The notes beneath the pieces were generated by a model. That model saw nothing but the letters and a program-made list of their open reading frames with translations, was not told the DNA's origin and did not search any database. A program made the position numbers and the translations under genes. Shown piece after piece: positions 46,552-57,762 of a DNA stretch of 64,000 nucleotides (position 1 is the stretch's first letter; every line of letters begins with the position of its first letter). The DNA comes from Glaciozyma antarctica PI12. Lineage: Eukaryota > Basidiomycota > Microbotryomycetes > Kriegeriales > Camptobasidiaceae. The stretch lies in contig KZ627158.1 in assembly GCA_002917775.1 (NCBI GenBank), positions 468,578 through 532,577 of the forward strand, given 5' to 3'.

Positions 46552-48596
46552 ATGCTTCGTAGCCAACGAAACACCTTCAGCCTCTGCGGACAAACCTCCG
46601 CGGCTTTGACCTCCTCTGCGCTAGCGGAGAGTTCCCTCTTGCAGATCCTCTCCTTTGTGCCTCCTCTCCTGCTTCATTTCGCTCTAGCGAGAATCAGACC
46701 TGGAGTTCTCCTCATCTTCTTCCTTCCAGGCGAAGTCTCCTGGCTTTCCCCTCTTCCTCCACCTCTCTGCAACTCCTCAAAGTCCCCATCGCACACCGCT
46801 CCAATGCAGTGGGTCCCGCCCCCGAAGTGTTGACTCCCTGACGCTGACGAGATCCCTCTTGCAGCTTCTCCCCCCAAGTTGCTCTCTTCCAATCGCTCAG
46901 CTGCGCTGGCCTCGTCGCGTTCCTTGTGGTGCACCTCTGGTTTGTCTCGCTCCCCGGCGGTCATCTCGACGATCACGGAGCAATCCTTGGGCAGGCGTTA
47001 CGATCACTTTCAGTGCTTGCGGTTCTTCAGGACGGCGCGGCCTGCCGACGCGCGTAGGCTCAGGTTCAAGCAGGTGCGACCTCTTCGCTCGCGAGCTCAG
47101 CAGACGTCGATGAACTCTTCTCCTGACTGCCAGGTCATGGTGCTGCTGCAAGTCTACTGGCGCGATGATACGTGTATGCACTTGTAACTCCTCCTCGCAG
47201 GTACGTTATGGGACCACTCTCCTTCGCAGTCCACGGTAAGCTCATCCCAATCTCCTTGCGAACTTTGCTGAGCTGACGAGATCTCACAGGAGGCATTTCC
47301 GCCTGGATCAAGGTGCGTTGCGGAAGGCTTCCGCTAGATCGAATGGCTAACCTCCTCCGCACGGTCCAGGACACCTTTGGCGCCGTCTCGGGCTTGCCTG
47401 TGCCTGCGACGTCCTGGCCGCCACAGTTTCAACGATGGATCTTTCGTAGGTCGCGACTAGAGCGAAGAAGATAGAAGCTGATGACAGGCATCCAGCTCGT
47501 CAGCTGCTGAACACCTTTGCGTGGTCTTGCGAAAGTGCGTCTGCATCATTCCTGTGATTCGCGCTGCCTCGCTGACCCTTATTCGCAGTCGTTGTGCACC
47601 TTGAGGAGCTCCTCTTCTTCCTCCACTTTGTCAATCTCTCGTCTTGCTCGGCGGCATGGTTAAAGAGCCTTTACTTTGGTAGGGCGTATCTCGCGCTTTG
47701 CGGACATCGCTAACCGTCTTGCCGCACGAGAAATCGGTGTGGTGGGAGCGGTGATGGCGACTCGACTTCTCTTTACCGTCGTTTGCGCTTGCAAGGTCTT
47801 TCCGGCTCTTAGCGAAGGTGAGATCTACCTGCATGCCGTTTCGAACGCGCTGACTCGCTTCTCAGCCTCGCTGTACTTGATGGGAGCATCTTTCGTTCTC
47901 GCATTCAACTCTGCAATCCTTCGCATCGTCTGCGTCCTCCCGAAGGTAACATACTTTGACTCTGTGACTATCACCGCTGACCATCCTTCGCTCAGCTCCT
48001 CTCCAACCTCCGCAACAGTGGCGGATCCCGCAAAACCGTCGACCGCCTTCGCACGTTCTCCGAGCTCAGCAAGGTCCGCAACGCTTCTTCCCTACCATAC
48101 CCCTCTCACCCAATCTGTCCTCTTAGATTCGCATCCCTGTTCGCTTCATCTTCGCGGTCTCTCTGCTCGTCCTCTCCGTCAACGCCCTCACCTCCGCTCC
48201 CCTCGATTCCTCGCTCCCGACCTCAGACGCGCTTCTCCTCCTCTCTCTCCAAGCCTACAGTCAGTTCCTCTCTATCCTCATTCCTCTCTAAACTAACCCA
48301 CATCACCAGCCCTGCAATCCCTCCTAACCCTCTTCATCCTCCTCCCTGTCCCCTCCTCCCACCTTCGCTCAGCACTCTCCTTCGCTTGCTCCGGTCCTCC
48401 CTCTTCTCTCCCCACCAAACACACCACAACCTTCCCTCCTCCGACCGCCCAATCTGGATTCAGTCGCGGGACGAGACTGACATTCGCACCGGTCGAAGAT
48501 GGCGGGGAGTACGAGTTTGGGAGGGCGCATTTGGTAGGGCGGAGTAGGATAGAGGTAGATGAGGGGAGAGGTGAGGGGGTTCATTTCGCCGCTTGA
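46552..48596 (+). CDS. Predicted multi-pass membrane protein, unassigned
   Basis: A plus-strand gene with many short introns, only partly resolved. Protein-like exons include RRYDHFQCLRFFRTARP ending at about 47080, VMVLLQVYWR (47135), a hydrophobic exon around 47735-47800, ASLYLMGASFVLAFNSAILR (about 47865-47945), LLSNLRNSGGSRKTVDRLRT (about 47996-48075), IRIPVRFIFAVSLLVLSVNA (from 48127), and a C-terminal exon from about 48310 to the TGA at 48594-48596. The hydrophobic spacing, and the charged L-R-x-S-x-x-x-x-K-x-x-D-x-L loop before the penultimate segment, recall the basidiomycete DUF6534 membrane family, but I am not sure. The start is provisional: ATG 46552 opens a hydrophobic frame. Confidence 0.45.
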
Positions 48597-48647
48597 TATC
48601 GTTTGAGCTGGGGAGGTGTCTGTAATTGTTTCGGTTCGGTGTTGCTG

Positions 48648-48698
48648 AGAGCAGCAGAGAGAGAGCAGCAGAGAGAGCAGCAGAGAGAGCAGAGAGAG
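48648..48698 (+). repeat. Imperfect (GA/GCA)-rich tandem repeat
   Basis: Repeats of AGCAGAGAGAG and shorter forms in the convergent 3' region before the OTC gene. Confidence 0.8.
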
Positions 48699-48775
48699 TG
48701 AGGGTCGCAGCGAGACCAAGCTGATTCCTGTCTACTTTCAATTGAACTGCGCCATACAACCCTTGAACCCTCCGT

Positions 48776-50150
48776 CTACACCTTCCACTTGCCAATGAAC
48801 TGCGCGCACAAAATCAGCTTCCTCTCTCAAGCGTAAAGCGGGAAGAACGCACCGCATCGAAGCACGCCAAAATGGTCCACTTGCGGTTCTCAGCCTCCTG
48901 GAAGACGACCGACGAAGGACCGTGGAACACGTCGTCGTCAACTTCGTACGAATGGCGAGGAAGGCAGTGCATGAAGATGCAATCGGCGTTCGCTCCGCCG
49001 CGCTTGAGCATGTCGTTCGTAATCTGGTACCCCGCGAAATCGGCCAGTCGCTTCGCCGTCTCCTCCTCTTGTCCCATTGAGATCCTGCGAAGAGGTTAGC
49101 GAGAAAGGGAGGAGAGGAGGAACGCGTACCAGGTGTCGGTGGTCACGACGTCGGCTCCCTTGACCGCTTCTTCCGGACTGTGAGTGTGGATGATCTTTCC
49201 CGTTCCTCCCTCCTGCTCCAATCCCAACCGTGCGCGCTCCATCACCTCCGGATCCAGCTCGTATCCCTTTGGCGTAGCGATTTGGAGGTTGATGCCCAGC
49301 CGAGGGTACGTGACGATCATCTCGTTGAGGATGTTGTTCGAGTCGCCGATCCAGGAGATCGTGAGGCCCTGGAGGGAGGAGAGCGAGTCGGAGAAGGGCG
49401 TGCGGACTTCGAGGAGGGTTTGAATGTCGGCGAGGATTTGAGTGGGGTGGTAGAGGTGCGAGAGGGCGTTGATGACGGGGACGGATGAGTTGGCAGCGAG
49501 CGTCTAGAGGAATGTGTAGGGTTAGAGCGGGCAGGGGAGAGCGTAGGAAGGGAGCGCACCTCGACTTCCGAGTGGTGCCCGACGCGAGCCATGATTCCGT
49601 CGACCATGGAGCTCACGACGCGAGAGGTGTCGTACAAGCTCTCGTTGACGCCAAGCTGAATGTCGGTTGAGCCAAGGAACATAGGGTGGCCGCCTGGAGG
49701 ACCCTCGCACCGTCAGCTCCAGCTTCCCAGCTCCAGAGAGCAGGACAAGAACTCACCGAGCAGGTGCACCGCCGTCTCACTCGCCACGCGCGTGCGCGTA
49801 CTCCGCTTGCTAAACATAAGCGCCACCGTCTTGTTGTCCAGGCTCTTCAACGCGAGCTTCGCGGACGCATCTCCCTTCTCAAGCGCCTTGGGGTTGACTC
49901 CCTCGCCACTCTTTCCAGCGACCGGAATTTCCTGCGCCTTGTAGTGGCGTTTAAAAGCGATAGCAGAGCTGATGAGGTTCTGGATCTGGTCCACTTTGAG
50001 GTCGGCGAGGGTGAGGAGATGGGGAGGGCGAAGGCCGGATTCTGAGGGGTGGAGAGTCGGGGCGGGCGCGGTGGAGAGAGTGCGGGAGAGGGCGAGTGGG
50101 CTGGAGAGGCGGTGGCTCAGAGAGCGGGAGCTGCGAACGAGCAGGCTCAT
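48776..50150 (-). CDS. ARG3: Ornithine carbamoyltransferase, mitochondrial
   Basis: 385 residues; exons 49757-50150, 49560-49693, 49130-49503, 48853-49084, 48776-48799. It makes citrulline from ornithine and carbamoyl phosphate. Motifs: mitochondrial leader ([15 protein letters not shown]), carbamoyl-phosphate loop [57 protein letters not shown], and FMHCLPRH with the catalytic Cys. An in-frame upstream ATG at 50183 would add 11 residues; the inner start gives the better leader. The final exon is only 24 nt. Confidence 0.95.
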
Positions 50151-50582
50151 CTTGTCGAATGTGGGAGGAGTCAAGAGAGACACCGACTCAGAAAAGCAGC
50201 GGAGTCCCGCCGACCGAGCCTAAGCTCAGGTAGGGCGCAAAGCGAGCGAGCTAGGCGTATAAGAGGGAGGAAGGAGCAGCGCGTACAATAAGGTGCTTAG
50301 TTCAAGCTTCAGCTGCCGAGGAAGTGTGCAATCTCGAGACAGCGGACTCCGCGCTTTCGGTTCTTCTGCTCCTGTTCTCTCGTTCAGGCCTCGAGCCTTT
50401 GGCTTGATTGTAGGGATGTAAAGGAAGAAGAGGATTCGCGAGGCCACATTCAAAACTGCGCCTCGCTGAGATCTGAGAAGTGCGAAGGACATAGTTCGAG
50501 CAGTCCCGAAGCGAGCGGAAGCGTTTGTGCAGATGTGGAGTGCTCATTGCATCGCCACGTTCTCTCCATCAAAGCGTAGAGC
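50151..50582. other. Region between OTC and FKBP genes
   Basis: Holds the OTC promoter and the FKBP 3' end. No gene supported. Confidence 0.5.
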
Positions 50583-51532
50583 TTAGTTGATCTTGAGGAG
50601 CTCGACCTCGAACTTGAGGGTCGAGTTCGCGGGGATGACTCTGTGCTCGCAAAGGCGTTAGCGATGCTCGTGTCCTCCTTCAGCGAACGCCTTACCCGCC
50701 AACGGCGCGGTCTCCGTACGCAAAGTCGGGCGTGCAGGTGAGGATGGCCTGCGAACGCCAGCTGGATTAGCTTTCCTCCTTCGATGACAGCAGCATGCGA
50801 GGGCTCACCTTCTCGCCGAGCGAGAGCTGGGGGACTCCCTCGTCCCATCCACGGATGACCTGTCCGACTCCGATCTTGGTGGTGAAGGGAGCTCCGCGGT
50901 CGCGGGACGAGTCGAACTTGGCTCCGGACAGGAGGGTTCTGTGAGGTCGCCGTCAGCTTCGAGTCGATGAGGGGAGGGGAAGGGAGCAGGTTTGGGTGGA
51001 AAGGGAGGGAGGAGTGGAGAGGAGGGGGAAGGAGGAGGGGGACGTACCCGACGTAGTGCATGTGGACTGTGGGTCATCCGACATCGTCAGCACGAGGCTC
51101 CGGAGGGCAAGGGAAGCAGGGCACACCAGTGTCGCCCTTCTTAGGGAAGGATACGCCGTCTCCAGGCGACAAACTCTCGACAGTTACTCTGTGAATAGCG
51201 AGGACGAGGAGAGGGAAGTTGAAGCGAGTCGAGGTGACGTGTTGAGGAAGGGCGACGTTTGTGGAATCGAGTGGAGTGGGCGTAGGATAGGGAGCAGGAG
51301 AGTATTCGAATGGAGTAACAGGCAGGGCAGGCGAGGAGGGAGGGGGAGGAGGGGGGAGGAGGGGGGGGGGGGGAGGGAGGGGGAGGAGGGGGAGGGAGGG
51401 GGAGGGAGAGGGGAGCGTCAGCGGAGCTTCGAAGGCGTTGGAGGAACGGTGAACGCACCCCATGATTTTAGCGGTGGTAGAGAAGGCTCTGCACGATGCG
51501 CGAAGGGCTTGTGAGCTTCGGGAGAGGAGCAT
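50583..51532 (-). CDS. FPR1: FKBP12-type peptidyl-prolyl isomerase with optional mitochondrial leader
   Basis: 131 residues from ATG 51532; exons 51459-51532, 51127-51188, 51048-51066, 50809-50938, 50696-50748, 50583-50640. Residues 1-23 ([20 protein letters not shown] and so on) look like a mitochondrial presequence. A second ATG at 51463 starts a 108-residue protein, the usual FKBP12 length, beginning [13 protein letters not shown]. The fold is complete: [73 protein letters not shown]. The FK506/rapamycin pocket residues Y, F, D, W and Y are in place. Cytosolic FKBP12 is the receptor through which FK506 blocks calcineurin. Intron 1 is 270 nt and holds a long G/C run. Confidence 0.92.
51329..51415 (+). 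repeat. Purine (G/GGA) run inside FKBP intron 1
   Basis: An almost uninterrupted G and GGA/GGGA tract, including a block of about 14 G. On the transcribed (minus) strand it is a C-rich pyrimidine tract. It accounts for much of the unusual length of this intron. Confidence 0.85.
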
Positions 51533-52372
51533 GGAGCCTTGAGACGCACGGGGTAGGAGGAGGGCGGTGGTAGAAGGTCAAGAGGGGAAGCTTCGACCGA
51601 CTTCGACTTGGCCTTCTCACAGGACTGCTCATCTCGTCTTCTGGGACCGATGGTACTCTCTCTAGTTATTCTTGAACCACTGAAAACGGAGCCAGAGAAC
51701 CTCGCGAGCTCGAAGCTCTTTGAGGTCAGGACCGTCAGGCCCGCGACTCTGTCCCCGCTGCCCGCTCCTGTCTCTGCCAACTCTGTGCGCTGCTGGAGGT
51801 AAACAGACTTGCTTGTGAGCTCAGGAGGATCTACTGCCAGTCCGAGCCAACGAGGGAAAGCCTGAGAGCAAATTCCCGCTCAGGAATGGCTCCCCTCCTC
51901 ACAGCGCTGCTCTCGCTCTCCTCTCTCGAGTTGACTCCCAGGGCTTAGGGTCGCACGAAGCATACGAGGACCACCGCCTGCCTGTCAGCAGGCGCTTGTC
52001 CTCGCCAATCCCGAGCAAGCCCTCAGCCTGGGCGGTCTACGCCTGACGAGAGAAGAGGCGACCGCGACCGCTTCATCTTGAGCAAAGAGCCTCGGCAAGA
52101 CGCACAACACCTACCTCTCAACAACTGCATGGCGCCAAGAGATCAGCAGTGCAGGAGAAGCAGTGAAGACCTCGTCGAGAGCAGAGGGTCAAGCGAGCGA
52201 CCACCCAAGCGACCCAGCGATCCGCCACTTCCCTCGACGCGCAAACAGAGCAGAGTAGGACAGAGCAGCTTCAACACACACGCAGCTCGCAGTCCCATAT
52301 CCTGTAAGCTCGTCCTATAACAACCTTCCCCACGCTCTTGTGCTCCCTTCACTCGCGACCGTCCGTCCTCCT
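51533..52372. other. Intergenic region upstream of FKBP
   Basis: About 840 bp with no supported gene. It contains the FKBP promoter and the 3' end of the complex I gene. Confidence 0.5.
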
Positions 52373-53062
52373 CTACTCGGCCTTTGCAAAGTCCTCCTTC
52401 TCCGACTTGATCCTCAGGTGGCTAAGATCCGCCTGTGACCCGACCGGAATCGCATTCGGACTCGCCTGCTCGAACGTCCTGCGTCACCCGAATCAGCTCC
52501 CTCCCTTCTCCCAGTCGCGGCCCAACTCACCCAAGGTACCTCATGCGCCTAACTTTAGGCCTCTCGGCCTCCTGGAACAAGAGCTTGTCCTCGGCCGCCG
52601 CCTTGGCGAGCTCAAGGTGCTTCTCGTTGCGCGCCTTCCAGAGTCCAGCGGCGGGCATGTGGTGGGCGAGGTACCGCGTGAGGAAGGGCTCCTCGGATTC
52701 GGAAGAGGCGGAGAGAGGGGTCGAGGGGGCGATGCGGTAGTAGAGGACAACGGCGAGGGTGAGGAGGATCCCGTTGCGCCAGACTGGGCTGGAGAAACCT
52801 GTTCGAGAGGAAGGGGAGGGGCGGGTTAGCGCGGGTTCCGGAACCAGCAGGTGAAGAGGATTGGGAGGACGGAGTGGGCTGAACAGCAGGCGAGGACGTA
52901 CTCTCTACAGGGTACTGATACTCAGATGCGGAGGCGAGATGGGTATGCGTGAGGGTGTGAGTAGCTCGTCGTCGCGAGCTGGAGGGAAGCGAGGGGGAGT
53001 GCCGTGGGCCGCTGGCGACCAAGTAGAGAAGCGCCTCTGCTGAACGAAAGTCGTGACTGCAT
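52373..53062 (-). CDS. Small mitochondrial complex I (NADH:ubiquinone oxidoreductase) accessory subunit, 17.8 kDa-like
   Basis: Exons seen with confidence: 52531-52798 (FSSPVWRNGILLTLAVVLYY, then LTRYLAHHMPAAGLWKARNE, LLFQEAERPKVRRMRYLG) and 52373-52478 (TFEQASPNAIPVGSQADLSH). One membrane helix is followed by a matrix or intermembrane tail; the RPxxRRMRY...FEQASP signature resembles the Neurospora 17.8 kDa complex I subunit. The first exon (52902-53062) starts MQSRLSFSRGASLLGRQR, a good mitochondrial leader, but its frame does not reach the ASEYQYPVE end needed to join exon 2. A one-base offset, or a different first exon, must be involved. Assignment is by memory of the family and moderately sure. 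Confidence 0.65.
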
Positions 53063-53343
53063 CGCTTGAGGGAGTGTAGCGGGGAGGATCCACTCTCGAG
53101 GAAGCGATTCGGGCTAAGTCGAACGTCGACTGCGTCCCCCTGGCTGAAGAGCCGAGATGTCGATCAAGCTTCGCAATCTCTCTTTCGCCTCGTTCCTCGA
53201 AGTAGGAGAGCAGGATAAGGTCAAAGGCAAAGAGTGCTACCCAGCCTGAGAGAGCTGCCCGACGCCGTGGAACAAAAGCTTTCAAGATTCACATCAATCG
53301 CCGGCAGACGGTACCAGCTCCCTCGCTCCCCTCACTACACGCA

Positions 53344-55370
53344 TTACACGGGCCAGGACATCTCCTCACTGATGTTGTGGTGAACAGATTTGATCTGCCG
53401 AGGTAGAGGTGAGCTACAGCGAGAAACGCGGCAAAAAACGAACGAACGGTCGTGTACTCATGAACACCAGCTCCTCCGAGCTCCCTTCCAATTCCCGACT
53501 GCTTGAAGCCGCCGAACGGAACGGAAGCATGGAGGATGCCGTATTGGTTGACCCAGACTGAGCCAGCTTGTAGCTCGCCCGAAACACGCATCGCCTGCTT
53601 CGCATCGCCTGGAAAAACAAACGAAATCAGCGCCGGTCTTGCGGAAAGTCACGTCTGACTCACCAGTGAAGACAGCAGCGCCGAGTCCGTAAGTTGATCC
53701 GTTCGCAAGCTTGAGGACCTCCTCCTCACTCGAGAACTTGCTAACGACAAGGACGGGGCCGAAAATCTCCTCGCAGACGACCCTCATCTTGGGAGTGCAG
53801 TCGACGAGCACGGTCGGTTCGACGTAGTAGCCCGTCGAGTTGGCCCACTTCTTGCCGCCTGTAGCAATCTTGGCACCCTCCGCAACGCCAGACGCGACGT
53901 AGCCGAGGACCTTGTCACGCTGAGCTGCGGAGATGAGAGGACCGAACGAGGTCGCTTCGTCCCATGGCTACGAGAGCAAAGCAAAGTTAGCTACGTTTGG
54001 CGAGAGGGTGAGGAACGAACGCACGTCTCCGATAGCGCAGGCCTCCGCTTGAGCGATGAGCATGGGGAGGAACTCGTCGTAGATCTTCTCGTCGACGTAT
54101 AGGCGGGTACCAGCGCAGCACTGCAGGAGAGGCGCGGATTAGAGAGAGCCTCACAGCATGAGCGAGAGGCGCACGTCTTGACCCGAGTTGTAGAACACGC
54201 CCATCGCGGTCCAGGCAGCAGCCTGCTCGAGATCCGCAGATCCAAAAATGATGCTGGGAGACTGAAGCGGAACCGAATGGGTCAGCTCTCCATTTCTTCT
54301 ACAGCGAGCAAGTCTAAGAGGAAGCTCACCTTTCCACCGAGCTCGAGCGTGACCTTCTTGAGGTTCGACTGAGCAGCCGCCACCATGATACGACGACCAG
54401 TGATGACCGATCCGGTGAAGGCAATCTTGTCGATATCCATGTGCGAAGAGATGGCAGCTCCCGTCGTGGCTCCGAGACCCGGGACGACATTAACAACTCC
54501 GGCAGGGAAGCCAGCCTCGACGATGAGGTCGCAGAGGGCAAGAGCGCTGAGTGGGGTCAGTTCGCTGGGCTTGAGGACGATGGTGCAGCCGGCTGTGAGT
54601 GCGAGATCGTTAGGAAAATGAGTTCGACGGTTGAGGGAGAAGAGCAAACGTACCGGCGAGCGCAGGACCCAACTTCCAGGCCATCATGAGGAGCGGGTAG
54701 TTCCAGGGAATAATCTGGCCACAAACGCCGATAGGTTCGGCGATGGTGTAGACCTGGAGGAGGGTCAGCGAGAGTGACCGAGAGGACTAGCGCCCCACTA
54801 CGCACCATCTTGGTCTTCGGCGAGACGTCGATCGTCTCTCCCGAGATCTTCGAATCCGCCCACCCTGAGTAGTAACGTCTGCGAGTCGTTTTCAGGTCAG
54901 GAGGGAGCGGGGAAGGAAGAGATAGGCCGCACAGGCAAGCAACGCAGTCTCCGAGATCGAAATCGCGAGCGACCCGAAGGCCCTTGCCAGACTGGACGGT
55001 CTCAAGCTCTCCGAGATGCTGAGCATCGCGCTCCATGAGGTCCGCAAGCTTGAGGAGGACTATCAAGCAAGCACGAGAGGTGGTCAGCGCGCTTATCGAC
55101 CAGGGGGTCACGCGGCCTCCACGTACGACGAGCGCGCTCGCCAGGAAGGCTGTTGCGTCCCCAGGTCGTGTTGAACGCAGTGCGAGCAGCCTTGACCGCA
55201 TCGTCCACGTCCGCGGTCGTGGCGTGCGCGAAGTCGAGGAGGTGTTCCCCAGTTGCGGGGTTGACCGTCGAGAAAGTTCCTCCGTCAGACGCCTTGCGCC
55301 ACTCGTTGTTGATGAAGAGGCCGGTAGGGACGGTGGCTTTGCGGCCGTTGAGGAGCGTGATGTTGGACAT
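53344..55370 (-). CDS. NAD(P)+-dependent aldehyde dehydrogenase
   Basis: 501 residues; exons 55127-55370, 54933-55059, 54806-54878, 54654-54753, 54330-54592, 54175-54261, 54025-54120, 53664-53967, 53448-53608, 53344-53394. All ALDH marks are present: [47 protein letters not shown] (Rossmann loop), LELGGKSPSIIF (catalytic Glu), [18 protein letters not shown] (catalytic Cys), [13 protein letters not shown] and [11 protein letters not shown] at the end. It oxidises aldehydes to acids, for example acetaldehyde, and is probably cytosolic since no leader is seen. The last intron has a GTTCG donor. Confidence 0.95.
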
Positions 55371-55664
55371 GGTGAGGTTGTGGAGGAAGGACAAGAGGGA
55401 CGGTCGTGAGGCGCTCCCACTCGAGCACGGATATTCTTCAGGATCCGGCCCTCTTCCCAACCTCTTCCCCTCTTATCTAGCCCCGACTTGTCGAGCCCAG
55501 GGACCAGCTAAAGAGGTCCACACGCTCTCAAGACGCGGTAGCCCTCTCCAAAGTCCTCCGCGATTGTTCTGAATCGCGCGACGCGAACCGAGTTATCTTC
55601 GAGCTCAATCGCTCGTCCCTTGCAATCCCAAATCCCAACACCTCCCAGAACCAAACCAAAATAC
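55371..55664. other. Short region between the ALDH gene and the permease remnant
   Basis: Contains the ALDH promoter and the permease 3' end. No gene seen. Confidence 0.5.
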
Positions 55665-57103
55665 CTAAGCCGTCGGAGCCGTACTAACAGCCGACGTCAA
55701 CGGCGCCCCCGCCTTCTCCTCCTTCTCCTCGCTGAGCGAATCCCCCCTCGCCATCGGCGCACCTGGCTCCATTCCCGCCCCCTCCAGCGCCTGACGAGGG
55801 CCCTTGAACCACTTGTTCGCCCAGAGGAACCAGCTTCCGAAAGTGTAGAGGGTGACGATGCCTACGGCGACGGGTGTGTAGTTCTGCCGTTGCGGAGTTA
55901 GTGAGGAATGATGAGGCGAAGGGAGGGACGAACGAGGGTTTGGGTCGTGACGGGGTTGGCGGTGGGGAGGCAGAAGAAGATGGTGATGCAGGAGGTCCAG
56001 GCGACTGCAACACCGCTGACGAAGCTGCGAAAGAGGACAGGTCGGGTGCGAAGAGCGGGACGAGGTTGAGCGTAGGTACCGAGAGGCTCGACCCAGGTGG
56101 AAAGGTCCTCGGGTAAAGTTCTTGTTGTTGAAGAAGAGGATTCCAATGGGAAGAGCGTACGAGATGTACAGCTACAGCAACAGCTGCGAGAGTCAGCAAG
56201 CCATTCCTGCGTGAGAAAAGACAGGACTCACGCCGATGGTTGCGATCGAGGTGCAAGCAGCAAATCTGCGAGGAGTTTCGTTAGCTCTTAAGCTCGTTGC
56301 GAACGCAAGAAAGCTCCACTGACGCAACGCTGCTTCCGAGGGAGGGGAGGGCGAGAATAAACGCCAGAGCGACCGCAAGCCAAACTACCACGGTGGGATA
56401 ATCAGCTCGCCATCAATAAAAATAGAAACAGCAGCACGCACCAGTCCTGGTGGGAGACTGGTAGCGGTGGTCGACGTGATCGAAGAACGCAGGCAGTGCA
56501 CCGTCGCGCGAGAACTAGAAAAATCACAGCGTTCAGTCGCGCGCCCATTTCGTCGTACGCTCAAAGAGTCACGTACGGCGTACATCATGCGCAAGTTTGA
56601 CGTGATGGAGAACAGTCCGCAGTGCCAGACGCAGATGATGATCTGGGGTTGACGAACCGTCAGCTCGGTCCTGATTTCGCGTTCTCGTGCGAATGCTCAC
56701 CAAACTCATCAACGCGGTGGCGCCGCTCTGGCCGAGAATGTCGTCAAGGATCTTGAGGACCGGCTGGCTGGAGGCGACGGTGGTTTCGAAATCTTGGATG
56801 CTGAAGAGGAGCGGACCAGGCGGCGTTGTGAGTTTCCTCCTGCGAAGGCGATGGGTGAGCAAAGCCCAAATGATGCCCGAGAATGAGATACTCACACTCA
56901 TGCGGGCACTCGCATCAAAGCCAGTGATGGTTTACTGACTGAGCAGGATGCCGAACGAAAGTCAGCTGAGGGTCGATTTTCGAGATCGCCGAAACGAGCG
57001 TACCTTGTGTGTAGCCTAGCTCTGCGAGACGAGCCTCGTCGGCTGCTTGACCGGGGCTGGGGTGGTGCAGCTCGGGGTGGACGTCGATATTGGCGTTTGG
57101 CAT
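55665..57103 (-). pseudogene. Truncated APC-family permease (GABA/choline-type) lacking its N-terminal half
   Basis: Exon 1 (57004-57103) encodes the family's cytosolic start and ends at ARLAELGYTQ. After one short intron the sequence jumps straight to the mid-protein motif ITGFDASARM (around 56890-56935), in a frame preceded by a stop. The roughly 200-250 residues that normally lie between (first five or six membrane spans) are absent. Downstream exons are well preserved: a loop and span around 56700-56860, IIICVWHCGLFSITSNLRMM, FSRDGALPAFFDHVDHRYQS, VWLAVALAFILALPSLGSS, LYISYALPIGILFFNNKNF, FFCLPTANPVTTQTLNYTPV, ending at 55665. It is either a recent deletion pseudogene or a local assembly collapse. 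The intact parent would be an amino-acid/GABA or choline importer. Confidence 0.75.
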
Positions 57104-57762
57104 CGCTCGATAAGGAGTTGGTGCGGGGAAGCGCTGAGGAACGCGTGGGTTTCTGTGAGATGCTGTCGACGTTTGCTGGTCGCTTAGTGCGTGAATAGAC
57201 TGCTGCTAGGCGCTGAGTGAACGCGCTGGTCTCTGAGAAGGGGGCGGGGGAGTGTAAAGCCTACGTGATTCAAAAGAAGAAGAAGAAGTTCCGCGACTAG
57301 CTATAATAGGCGGCCCTATCGCGAGGAACGGCCGAAGGCCGTGACCCGCACTCATGCGCGTGGGTACTGGGGCCCAGTGCGCAGGCAGGCAGCTTCCGTT
57401 GATCTACGTATCGTAGAGTGGTCAGGCGATAGGAGAGGAAAGGAGCGAGCAGAGAGAGAGAACGTCGCACGATCGTGCGAAGCGAGTTTCGCTCCCCCGG
57501 CCTCAGCGACCGAATCGCGCAGAAGACGGTAGTCCAACTTGAGGTGTCTGCTTGCTTTTGGGTAGCGAGCCGCTCGTCGAAGGGAAGAAGCATGCAGCGA
57601 CGCAGAGGGCCGAAGCGGGGAAAGCCCAATCTCTCGAATCTGAGCGACCTGCAGTGACATCGTTACACGTGCACGCCTGCTCAAGTACTTCTCTCCTCCT
57701 CCTCCTCCTCCAGTTCTCGCAACTCTAGCTCCAGCTTTTGATATCTCCGACTCGTCGTTCGT
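57104..57762. other. Intergenic region between permease remnant and OSCP gene
   Basis: About 660 bp with no supported gene; includes the upstream side of the permease remnant. Confidence 0.5.
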
